Origin: Portulaca oleracea | Lineage: Eukaryota > Streptophyta > Magnoliopsida > Caryophyllales > Portulacaceae | Length of the DNA stretch: 64,000 nucleotides | Assembly: GCA_029582165.1 (NCBI GenBank) | Contig: CM055872.1 | Span: forward strand, 6,603,582-6,667,581 | Direction: 5' to 3' | The notes under the pieces: generated by a model | Databases searched by the model: none | Told to the model about the DNA's origin: nothing | What the model saw: the letters and a program-made list of their open reading frames with translations, nothing else | Position numbers and translations under genes: made by a program | Shown: positions 12,301 to 22,500 of the stretch, in pieces | Position numbering within the stretch: position 1 is the first letter of the stretch | Layout of the letters: the number at the start of each line of letters is the position of its first letter

Positions 12301-15154
12301 TTCTCAATTATGTCTGGTTGGGATTCATTTACTTCTATATGCGCTTCGTTAATGAAACTTAGCAGATAAATGTTTATTTCTTTGTTACAGTAATGGTTTT
12401 ATATGATTTATCATGGTCTATCATGTATGCATCCTCTTTTGAAGATCTTGAGCCAAATATCAACATGCTTGAGGACCTCCTAATTTTAGTCCTAAATATA
12501 TGATTAGTGCATGGACATTGAAACAAGCCATCTAACAGAGAACATGCTGATGAATGATGATTGAAAAGGGGATAAATGTGGTTGGACTTTGTATCAATGT
12601 ATTTTTGCTTATGGAAGGAACATTAACAGATTAACCTCACCCTGTGGTTGGTTAGTGGTAAGTTAGAATGTGGTTTACCTTGCAAAAATGTTGCACGCCT
12701 AATGCAAACTAGGATTCGATATCCTCATCTGACCTTTTTATACAGCTTTTCCAAAAATTGAATTACAATTCAGTTCTTAATCTGCTGTTTTACATTCTTG
12801 TCATACTGCTGTTAAGCAGGGTTATCATGGGGATACCTCAGCGACGTTCTTTTGTGGGGAAGTTGACGACGAGGCAAAGAAGTTGGTTCAGGTAGTCCTT
12901 GAACCATCAATATTAGTCTTCTATTTGTTGCTTTCTCGACCCTTATTTTTGCATCTTACTTGAAGTTAGTCCATGAGCTAGTTTCAAAATCTACCTAGTT
13001 TGTCCTTGATTGACTGACAGATGGATAGTAGAAAAGCTAATTCCTGCCATGTGATGACAATATAAACTTTCAATATCTAGATAAAATAGGGGTGAATCCA
13101 ATTAATCAGTGACTCTTGAAGCACTACTGAAGGTGAAATGTGGTGTGGTCAGAATAAATGACATAAACATGCTTGCTATATGATTGACAAATCTGATAGT
13201 TAAATTCACCACTCTTTGATTACAAATGTTTTGTCAGAGTGATCTTTTTTTTTTAAATATACGTAGGTTCTATTGCACTTATGGAAATAAAACTTCTCTT
13301 TTCTAGGTAACGAAAGAATGTCTAGACAAAGCAATTGCAATATGTGGACCTGGAGTTGAGTACAAAAAGATTGGCAGGACAATACAGTAAGTTTTTGTCC
13401 TTTGGAGATCGAGCTACGATGTTCAATAAATGCAGCTTGAATTTTCGGTGGAACTTTTTATATCACTTTCTGGCTATTTATTTGCAGGGAACATGCTGAC
13501 CAATATGGGTATGGTGTTGTCCGTGAATTTGTTGGTCATGGTGTAGGACAGGTGTTTCATGCTGATCCAGTTATACTCCACTACAGTAATTATCTTCAAC
13601 TCGTTCGTTTCTCTGTGTTTTTGTAGACCTATTTCTGCAATTGTGTTTCCATCTATATAGACGAATTCATTGTGTACCTGTCATTATCACCTTGTTAATA
13701 TTTCTGATCAGGAAGCAATCTTGGGAATGGTTCATTAATTTTATAATTTTCTTTTTCATTTTGTAGGAAACAATGAAGGGGGCAGTATGATGCTGAATCA
13801 GACTTTTACTATTGGTACTTCTACATCACTCTTGTATATAAATTTATAACATACAAGTTTATACTTTTTAAGTCTCATGTAGCTTGTTTCGAGGGAAGTT
13901 GGCAATGGGAACTGTCACAATAGCGACTGTGAGCTTGATTTGTAGTGTCCTAATTAGATTCCATGATAAAAATCATTGCCTGTTTGCCAACTTTAGGCTA
14001 TGTTCCGAGGCATTTTCTGCAGTAGTTCAAGTCAACTGAAATAAAAAAGAAAGAGCCCCAAAAGTGGATTTCTTTCAACTCTTGCCTCCGAAAATCCGGA
14101 CAGCTAAGGGGCTTGAATGGAATTATTTTTGGCTTTAGATAAGGATTCGGAAGGAGCTTATAACATCTTGTATAAGTTTAGATTAGCAAGAGCTAGAGGG
14201 TGAAAACTTTTAGTTTATAGTTTGGTAAATGCATGTCTTATTGCAATCTACCTGAGAGATGGCAGTTAGCAACCACCCTCATCTTTAAGGCTTCACACCA
14301 AGGTTCAGTTCTTGGTGGAAGCAAAAATATTTGCATTGAGTGGAAATTGCAGGGTTGATGGACCGTGTTTGTTATGGGCAGTTTGATATCCCTATTCCCG
14401 GCCGATAAAGCTTATTGCTGGTTAGTGGTTACCCTTGAGATAGATGCCTAGTCGGTTGGCCTACTTACCCTTCATAATGAAAAAGTCCTATTGCAGTCTA
14501 CCAAAGAGGTGGTTGCCAAGTTAGCCATTATCCCCATGTTTCAAGCTCCACACCAAGGTATCAGTTTTTGGTGCAACAACAAGAAGAAGCCCCGGTATAA
14601 TCCCGCTAACGTGTAGTATGAGGGGTTCTAAATGTAGGCAGTCTTCTCTTCATGCACGGGAGTGCATGAAGAAGTTGATTTCAGCGCACAAAGGTTCAAT
14701 TCTCATTATGGAGTTAGAAATAATCAACTCCCGAGATCTTACTTTTGATATGGAAGTTGAGGAGGGAGCTTCTCTTTCATCTTCTTTAATTCTACTTTTG
14801 TATCTAAGCTTCAGATCTAGGTCCTGTTCTTTCCCTGGGTAAACTACCCATTACCCATTTCTACCTAAACATACGCAGTACTACTCAAACCTGCCAACCT
14901 TACTCTAACTAACTTCTACATACCAATGGAAAGAACAGAGCTCGATGTCGTAGAATAAAGTTACTTTGTTCCTTTGAGTGCACTGATTAACTGTTGCTTA
15001 TGTTGCAGAACCAATGCTTACAATGGGTAGGAGTAAACCCAGAATGTGGGATGATGATTGGACTGTGGTTACTGAAGATGGAAGCCTCTCAGCTCAGTTT
15101 GAACACACCATTTTGATTACCAATGATGGAGCTGAAATTTTGACCCAGTGTTGA
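9336..15154 (+). CDS. MAP1D: organellar methionine aminopeptidase, MAP1D-like
   Basis: This type I methionine aminopeptidase removes initiator methionine from new proteins in plastids and mitochondria. Ten exons join in frame: 9336-9447, 10606-10675, 10759-10987, 11666-11827, 11907-11948, 12820-12891, 13307-13386, 13488-13585, 13767-13814, 15009-15154, giving 352 residues, close to the 350 I recall for Arabidopsis MAP1D. Residues 1-60 are Ser/Leu/Arg-rich and nearly acid-free, a transit peptide; MQLPRN...[10 protein letters not shown] matches MAP1D best. All catalytic residues are present at family spacing: His182 (ICHGIPD), metal ligands Asp199 (NIDVTVY), Asp210 (HGDTSA), His273 (FVGHGVG), Glu305 (TFTIEP) and Glu336 (AQFEHT). 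The start is the only ATG that gives a transit peptide in frame. Introns 1, 3, 5 and 9 hold repeats. MAP1B or MAP1C are alternatives for the paralogue name. Confidence 0.95.
9820..10130 (+). repeat. 153-bp tandem duplication in intron 1
   Basis: A unit beginning GTTTTCAAGTGTATGATGATG at 9820 repeats at 9973. The second copy has an extra internal duplication of TTGGCTTTGAAGGGTG. It lies wholly inside intron 1 of the aminopeptidase gene. Confidence 0.85.
10319..10474 (+). repeat. dispersed intronic repeat, copy 1
   Basis: A segment rich in GGATCGTGGATCG-type motifs, starting GGTTGTTAGAAT and ending GGGATTTTAATAAC. It recurs in intron 5 of the same gene at 11993-12157. Likely a small non-autonomous transposon; ends not resolved. 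Confidence 0.65.
11993..12157 (+). repeat. dispersed intronic repeat, copy 2
   Basis: Second copy of the GGATCGT-rich family (see 10319-10474), same orientation, from GGTTGTTAAAAT to GGGATTTTAATAAC, inside intron 5. Confidence 0.65.
14240..14590 (+). repeat. repeat block in intron 9, shared with 45001-45280
   Basis: It contains an internal duplication (TTGCAATCTACC...CACACCAAGGTTCAG near 14240 and TTGCAGTCTACC...CACACCAAGGTATCAG near 14492) and a stretch reading GTGTTTGTTATGGGCAG...GTTAGTGGTTACCCTTGAGATAG that is also found twice near 45.0-45.3 kb. An uncharacterised dispersed family. Confidence 0.55.
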
Positions 15155-16554
15155 TTTTTGCCCATTTTGCACACCAGATGTTCTTCTTCACTAGCAAAAA
15201 CCCAGAAAGAAACATATGGTGATTGTGATTGTTTGTCATCCCACTAAATGAGGAAGCCATGGCCATTGTTTTTTCAATTGCTAGGATGGTTTGCAATTGT
15301 AATTGTATTAATATGAAAATGTTGTTTTTGACTATGAATCTAGTGATAGTGGTGATGGATTGTTATATATGTCAAGAAATTTATAATTAAAGTTTTCAAA
15401 GTTGGTTTATAGCAACAGGTGATTTAAGAGAAATGGTGTGCAGCGCTTGGATGTTTGTTGCAACAGAGGGAGAAAGTGCGCTTTTTTTCGATTATTGAAA
15501 GCCACAAGGCTTAAAGTTCACAAAAGTATCAAAACAACAAAATACTGCTAAACAAAAGCAAATTGGTAAGACCTTGCTTGCTCACGACAACCAAAGCACC
15601 TTCACATCTCAATTACGATGTTAGAAGATTAACAAATTCAGTTGAGTGGATCATCGAGAACTTGCTTGGCAGTATCATTACCACAAATCATTGCCTTGTG
15701 TTTAATCTCAACACCCACACTGGTTGCTCTCCGTGTGACTGTGTCCACAATATCATCTTCATGTGAGCACTTCATAAATTGGTAGAAAAGGGTAAATAAC
15801 CCTCAAAAGGGCAACAATGCACATTACATAGACTTCATGGTATCTACAAATTGAATTACACTATTATGAGTGAACAACTTAATATATGTTAGTGATCAAT
15901 GATTCTATCTGGAATACAAACTTTAGGAATATGTAGTAATTTGTAAAAGAACACACCCTGATTTGGGTTGTTGGTCATCAAATACATGGGCTCAGATTTT
16001 ATAGTAGTATAAATTAGACCATTGCGAATTTGTTCTTTCGGTAGGCACATAGAAATTGAGTAAAGTAAGATTGAATAGGTTTAGATAGTTTTAGGTAAAA
16101 ATAAGTAATGAATTCTTATAAAAATAGGAAAGTATAGACAGATTTAAGTAGATCAATAAAAAAAAATAGAGTTGAATAAGACTAACTAAAATGTAATGGT
16201 GGCTAGTTTATAGTACCTAAGAACGTTACCTAAACTTTATAGCATGAGACTCTTATTATATATATAAAAAAAAAAACACGTACAAAATATAAACATAGTT
16301 AGAAAATGATGAGAATCAGGATAATTAAAACCATTGAATTCTAAACCCACCCGTTCGACCGAATCGACAAGTATATAATAATCAGTATATAACCATTGAA
16401 CCCCAAAAATTCCAACATTGCCAAATTGCCATGGCAGAGAGTAGAGACCATCTTGTATTGTATTATTACCTACAGAAAAGTAGAAAACTTAACATTATTT
16501 ACATGCTACAAACTAATCCCCAGGACTTATTTTCTAAGAATCTCGACTTATTAG
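15155..16554. other. intergenic between MAP1D-like and PPR genes
   Basis: The first part is the presumed 3' untranslated region of the aminopeptidase gene. Near 15480-15770 the minus strand looks like the 3' end of a reverse-transcribed insertion: a short open frame, a stop, then a poly(A) stretch (T-run on the plus strand at 15482-15488). The rest is AT-rich. An upstream ATG at 16431 opens a 101-codon frame that overlaps the PPR start. Confidence 0.5.
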
Positions 16555-18459
16555 ATGAGAGCATGGCTACATGGAAGACACTTCTCCCCTTCACAAATTA
16601 CCCACCTCCTCCAGCTTTGCAGCACCTCCAGATCACTAAACCCAGCAAAGCAATGCCATCTGCAGATAATCCAACATGGGTTACACCGGGAACCCTTCAT
16701 TCTCACCAAATTAGTCCAATCCTATGCGGATTGTGACCTTTTCGGGTATGCCCAGAAGCTGTTCGACGAATTGCCTGAATCAAATGTGTTCGCTTGGACT
16801 GCCCTCCTGGCTTTTCACTCCAGGAACGGGTTCTTCCGAGAGTGTTTGGTGGGGTATAAAGCGATGAGGGTCGAGGGTATACTGCCTGATCAGTATGTTT
16901 TCCCTAAGGTTTTAAGGGCTTGTGCTCAGTTGTCTGTGTTGAATGCAGGGAGCATGGTTCATAAAGAGGTGATTGTTTGTGGGGCTGAGTTTAATGTCCA
17001 AGTTTGTGGGTGTTTGATTGATATGTACTCTAAATGTGGTCAGGTTGAAAGTGCTAGGAGGGTTTTTGATGGTATGGGAGTGAGAGATTTGCTGTGTTGG
17101 AATGCAATGATTTCTGGGTATGTTGCCAATGGGTCTCCAGCTTCAGCTGTGGAGTTGTTTGAGTTGATGACGAGATTTGCGAGCGTCGAACCTGATTTGG
17201 TCACGTTGAACTCTGTGATGGATGCTTATTGTGTGATGGGTTTGTGTGATGAGGCTGTCAGAGTGTTCTCACAGATTGTGCAGCCTAATGTCATCTCTTG
17301 GACAACTCTCATTTCAGGGTTGTCGAAAACCGGGGATCATGAGGCATCCTTGGGGACTTTCAGGAGGATGATGAGCTCTATAACTGTTAAACCTGATGTA
17401 GACTCTCTATCTAGCGCGATTGTGTCTTGCAGGTTCCTGAGGGCGCTGAGAAATGGGCAAGAAATTCATGCGTATGGATTGAAACTGAAAGCTCACTACG
17501 ATAACACATTCTACAACTCTGCTGGTCCTGCATTGCTGACATTGTACTCCAAATGTGGGAAGATCCACAGTATGAGGAACGTGTTTGAGTCGATGGATAA
17601 GTCCGATGTTGTGTCTTGGAACGCGATGATCTTTGCGCTCATTGAGCTAGGACTCGTTCAATCAGCCCTTGAAGTATTCACCGAAATGAGCAGCTTGGGG
17701 ATCAGGAGCGATCAGACCACAGTATCCACAATCTTGCCCGTCTGTGATCTAAACTCGGGCAGACAAATCCATGCACATGTCTCCAAAACCGTGCTCAGTT
17801 CAGTAACCCCTGTGTCAAACGCGTTGATCAGCATGTACTGCAAATGTGGCTCCATCGACGCAGCTACCCTCATATTCTCCAACATGGCAACGCGAGACCT
17901 AGTTTCATGGAACACAATGATTGGCGGCCTAGCAGTACACGGAAAAGGACAAGCCGCTCTACAACTCCTTAAAGAGATGACATCATCCGGCATTCATCCC
18001 GACGCTGTCACTCTGACATCATCCCTTTCGGCCTGCACCCACTCGGGCCTTGTTGACCAGGGGCTCGAGCTCTTCACCGTCCTCACTCGGGACTTCAAAC
18101 TTGTCCCCAAGATGGAGCATTTCGGCTGCCTAGTGGACATGCTGGCGCGAGCTGGCCGGATTAGGGACGCACTCGGTGTTCTTCAGAACATGTCTCCGGA
18201 AATGGAACCAGACAGGCACATCTGGGGGACCCTGTTGGCGGCTGGCGAGGCCCACCAGGATCTCGAGGTTGCTAAGTTGGCGGCCGAGAAGCTTGTCGGG
18301 TTAGAACCCGACAACGCGGGGCATTACGTGGCGCTGTCGAACATTTGTGCAAAGGAGGGGAAATGGGAGGAGGCGACGAGGGTGAGGTGGGTGATGGAGA
18401 GGAGAGGGTTGGTAAAACCAACAGGGAGTAGCTGGACAGGGCCACACAGTTACAAATGA
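16555..18459 (+). CDS. PLS-class pentatricopeptide repeat protein, E subgroup
   Basis: Single-exon 634-residue protein of the PPR family, which binds organellar RNA for editing, splicing or stabilisation. Repeats run from about residue 44 to 550, with P, L and S motifs alternating; conserved segments include LIDMYSKCG (154-162), DLLCWNAMISGY (178-189), NVISWTTLISGL (245-256), DVVSWNAMI (351-359), LISMYCKCG (424-432) and DLVSWNTMIGG (448-458). The C-terminal E motif is present (EMEPDRHIWGTLLAA, then KPTGSSW at 621-627), but the protein stops seven residues later, so E+ and DYW domains are absent; editing would need a DYW partner. The 16555 start keeps the whole repeat frame; an ATG at 16564 is in another frame. 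Precise orthologue and RNA target unknown. Confidence 0.93.
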   Translation: MRAWLHGRHFSPSQITHLLQLCSTSRSLNPAKQCHLQIIQHGLHREPFILTKLVQSYADCDLFGYAQKLFDELPESNVFAWTALLAFHSRNGFFRECLVGYKAMRVEGILPDQYVFPKVLRACAQLSVLNAGSMVHKEVIVCGAEFNVQVCGCLIDMYSKCGQVESARRVFDGMGVRDLLCWNAMISGYVANGSPASAVELFELMTRFASVEPDLVTLNSVMDAYCVMGLCDEAVRVFSQIVQPNVISWTTLISGLSKTGDHEASLGTFRRMMSSITVKPDVDSLSSAIVSCRFLRALRNGQEIHAYGLKLKAHYDNTFYNSAGPALLTLYSKCGKIHSMRNVFESMDKSDVVSWNAMIFALIELGLVQSALEVFTEMSSLGIRSDQTTVSTILPVCDLNSGRQIHAHVSKTVLSSVTPVSNALISMYCKCGSIDAATLIFSNMATRDLVSWNTMIGGLAVHGKGQAALQLLKEMTSSGIHPDAVTLTSSLSACTHSGLVDQGLELFTVLTRDFKLVPKMEHFGCLVDMLARAGRIRDALGVLQNMSPEMEPDRHIWGTLLAAGEAHQDLEVAKLAAEKLVGLEPDNAGHYVALSNICAKEGKWEEATRVRWVMERRGLVKPTGSSWTGPHSYK

Positions 18460-19508
18460 CAATCTCAGTTTAACATGGGTGTTGGGTGACATTCTTTTTT
18501 TATTCTTTTTAGACAAATGTGACCCGTCGACCCCATAATTTTCAGATATGGAGAACCTTTTTACTTTCACCAAGAATTAAAACTTTAGTGGGAAGCTCCG
18601 AATTTAAGCATGTTTCATTATTGTAAAGTAAATTGCACTAAATGGACAAGAGGCTTCAAAGTTCTTGCCCGGACGTTTTGTGCATCGGATATGTTTTGAT
18701 AGCACAATATTATAAATGGGGTAAAACTGAATTAACCTTTCATATTATGACCTCACAAATAATCTACACGGTTACACCCATATTGAAAAGCTGATACATA
18801 TTACAAATATAGGTGTAACCGTGTAGATCACTGTAATTTTAGATAAATGACATGAATCCATATAGTGATCTACATGGCTCCACCCACATGTCCATAGACA
18901 TTAATATGCATATGCTTTTCAATGAGTCTAAATTCAAGAAAATTGCTAAAATTTTGATATCACTAAACCCTATAGTATTAAACTATGTATGTTGAAAAAT
19001 GTGTATATTTTTGTTCTATAGTCTTAAAAATTGAATTATTTATATACAATTTTCAATCCATTTTTTTTTAATTTTTCAACGTCATTTCTCAAAATAGCAC
19101 TCAATACTTACTAGATACCAAACTTTCAACTTTTTAACCTAGAAGGCTAAAAAAGGGTAAAAACAACGAGTAGAGGCTGAAGCATTTCTGCATATTTTAC
19201 TGTAGTGATAACAAAAACAGTTAAAAATGCCGCCAACAGTCGGAAAAGTATGATCTAGAATGCTTGGCAGGCGGGATCACACATATCGATAACTATCTCC
19301 TGAAAATGGTAAAAACAAAAAAATATATATATACAACACCCCGTAAATATGTTATACTGATTTCCCTTTCACATCGCCAGACTTTCTCGCTCCGGAATAC
19401 CACCCTCCCGCAAAAACAGAATCTCCCTCTTTCTCTCTCTTCTGTATCATCTCTCTCTCTCTTCCAAATTCCCTCAATCTCTCTCTAAACTCCTCCATTT
19501 GCTCATCA
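18460..19508. other. intergenic and 5' leader of the CTLH/CRA gene
   Basis: Contains the 3' region of the PPR gene, a strong hairpin (18762-18828), AT-rich filler, and from about 19370 a CT-rich leader (TCTCTCTCTTCTGTATC type) running to the start codon of the next gene. No other gene seen. Confidence 0.6.
18762..18828. repeat. inverted repeat, 22-bp arms
   Basis: Left arm 18762-18783 (ATCTACACGGTTACACCCATAT) is spelled here in part only: it starts ATCTACACGGTTACACC and pairs at 21 of 22 bases with 18807-18828 across a 23-base loop. A degraded third copy, GATCTACATGGCTCCACCC, follows near 18867. Confidence 0.85.
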
Positions 19509-22500
19509 ATGGACTCCTCCACCCCCGTGAATTGGGAAGCTCTGGATGCTCTCATCATCGAATTCGTCAAATCTGAAAACCTCATCCACGATTCTTCTCC
19601 GCCGTCGTCTCCTTCTTCCTCCTCCTTATCGCCACCGCCGCCGCCTCCTGCTGCTTCGCCGTCGTCTTCTCCGTCGTCGTCTTCGTATCAGTCGCGGATC
19701 CTGATTCGTCAGATCAGACGGTTGATAGAGTCCGGAGATATTGACTCCGCTTTGGATCTCCTTCGAGTTCATGCTCCTTCTATCCTCAATGATCATCGCC
19801 TCCTCTTCTGTCTTCAGAAACAGGTAGTTTGATGATGTGTTCCTTGAAATTGATTCGTTTTTTAGGGTTTTGTTGTTGTTGTTGTTGTTGTTGTTGTTTT
19901 TATTGTTGATTTTGTGTTTTTCGGCAGAAATTTGTTGAGTTGTTGAGGAGAGGAACTTCCGAGGATCGTGATTCAGCGGTCAATTGCTTGCGTACTGCGC
20001 TAGCTCCTTGTGCTCTGGATGCGTACCCTGTATGCCATCGGATTGTGTTTTCTTAGGTTTTGTGAAATTTGATAACTTTTTTTTTTTTTTTATCAATTTG
20101 TTTGATTGCGGTTTTGTGTTCTCTCTTCTGTGTTAAGGAAGCATATGAGGAGTTTAAGCATGTTCTGCTTGCGCTGATATATGACAAAGATGATAGCAAT
20201 TCACCTGTGGCCAATGAGGTACTCAGTCATTATGCAATCCTTCTTCAAACTTTGTTGATATATGTTTTTAACACAATTTTTTTGTATTGAAAACATGGCT
20301 TATGATTGGTAGTAGTGTCAACTGCAATTGGTGGTTGGCTGAACCTTATCTGCGTTTACTGTCCGTGGCCTTTCATGTATAAGGCTGTTTAGACGAACTT
20401 TGCAGTTGTTCTGAGGATTCTGGGGGATGCATAAAGTAAGAATGTTTGGAAGCCAACTTTGGGTGGTATGAGGCTATGAGGGAAATAATCACCTTGCAAT
20501 TTGTGAGTAAGTTGCATGCAACCAGGGGTGGGCAACGGGCTGGGTTAGGGTCGGCCCATTAGTTACATAAGGTAGGGTCCGGCAGTGGCGGATACCCATA
20601 GAGGGTGTGGGTGGCCATGGCCCTTAACCCCCAAAAAATGTGAAATTTAATATAATTTTGGATAAAAAATATCAACTATATATTTATCAAATTAGTGTAA
20701 TAGTGTATTGGACACCCCTAATTTAAAAGGCTAGATCCGCCATTGGGGTCAGGTCGGGTCAAGGTTGGTCCATTAAAGTTGTGGGTGGGGTCGGGGTTTC
20801 TAGCAAACATAAGGGTTGACCATGGGTTGGCCCTTTTTGACCTTAAACTTATGAGATGTATTTGTACAAAAAAGACTAGTTATTCTAATTATTGTTTAAT
20901 ATGGAGGATTACTAGTGTATTCAAGTAAATTTAGCACTCAAAATGATATGAAGAACTATTTCTTTTGAGGTTATTGATGGACTGACCCATTGGGCCCATT
21001 TCATGTTAAACACAATGGCCCTATAACTACCCAACCCTTTAGCGACTCCCTTTTTATTTGGCCCGGCCCTCTTGACCTTATGGAGACCCGCCCCATTGCC
21101 CATGCCTGGATGCAACACTCTCACCCCCTCTTATGTGCAGAACAAAAAGGAATTGCCTAGACAGCTGTGGCTAGGCTATACGGGATAAATTTGATTGGAT
21201 ACTCGGACTTTAAACTTGCCTAGGTAATCAAATGGATTGGACAGAAGGAAAACCATGAAATAATAGGAGAGGAAAGACTTGGTTATTGAGAGATCAAACA
21301 TAGGGGGGGTTATAAACTAATAGGAGGGGATACTTAATTGTTGATTGTATGGCAATCATAAACTAGTAGGAGAGGAAAGACCTGGTTATTGAGGGATTCT
21401 ACCTGTTTCCATTCCCTCCAATGCTCTTTCTTGGTACTAAATTATAACTGATGTATAAGCAATGTAGGAATAAGAAGCCAAGCTATATACTGCCACTTCC
21501 CCCCCCCCCCCCCCCCCAAACTCTACTGTGAGGAATATATTCTGTAGAGCAGTTGGAGAAGTGCAGTTTGCAGTTAAGTGGAGGTGAGAGAAGTTGTGAT
21601 AGAGTTAATTGATTTGTAACTGAATAGGGGTAATTGAGGTGCAATTGATTGCACTTGACTGTGAGGGTGGGTAAGTGCATGCTTGGTGATATGCTCTAAA
21701 GAACATACCCATATTTTTATTTGCAGAATGGGTGATGTGTAGTCTACACACTAAAGTGTAACCCCCCCCCCCCCCTTCCTTTCAAAATGTTGGTGTGGAG
21801 AAGTAATGAGTCATATCGTAAAAGATGTTAATGAAAGAAAGTGGGCCACAAAATTTTTAGCAATGTGATTTGGTTTGCTTTGTTCTCAAATACCAGCTAT
21901 ATTTCGTAGTCTACTGTAACTGAGGCTTTTTTTCTTGGGTTGCCATGTCCAAGGCTCTTGTTAATTAAAATCACCTGATGGATATGTTGTGTACGGCTCC
22001 GTTTACAAAGTTGCCACTACATATGTCTAGATGAAGGTGAATGCTTCATATTTCCATGTATGCTATTAGTATTTTGTACTATACTGTCGCACATTTTGCA
22101 ATTTTTTTTTTGGTACTATAGCTATTAATGTAAAAAGGAAAGCTTCAATCTTATTTGTCTATCTTGTTTGCTTGGCTCGATTGCTGTGGGATAAATTCTT
22201 TTGAGACTTGTACAGTTGTGCACATTCTCTTTGCTCTCAGTTTTTGCTTTTACACTTTTCCAATCCAGTGCTGCTTTAGATTTTTCCCTGCCTCTTTCCT
22301 AATGTCTGTATCTGAGACTGCTGTTTTCAATATATAGTTGTAGGGTTGTGTTCTTCTGCTTGTTGATAATGCTTGCACATGTATTTCTTTATATTTACAC
22401 ATACTGGTATTTTCTGTAACATCATAGTAAGACTTGGTGTTGTATTCTGCATTCCAGTGGTCTGATAAACGAAGGTTTGAAATTGCTGGATTGATGTCCT

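Noticed and set aside
12640..12760. tRNA-like segment in MAP1D intron 5 (GGTTAGTGGTAAG ... GGATTCGATATCC)
   Set aside because: Box A- and box B-like words are present but no tail, target duplication or second copy was seen; too weak to call a SINE, and no cloverleaf for a tRNA gene.
17712..17993. 93-codon minus-strand frame
   Set aside because: Antisense shadow of the PPR coding region.
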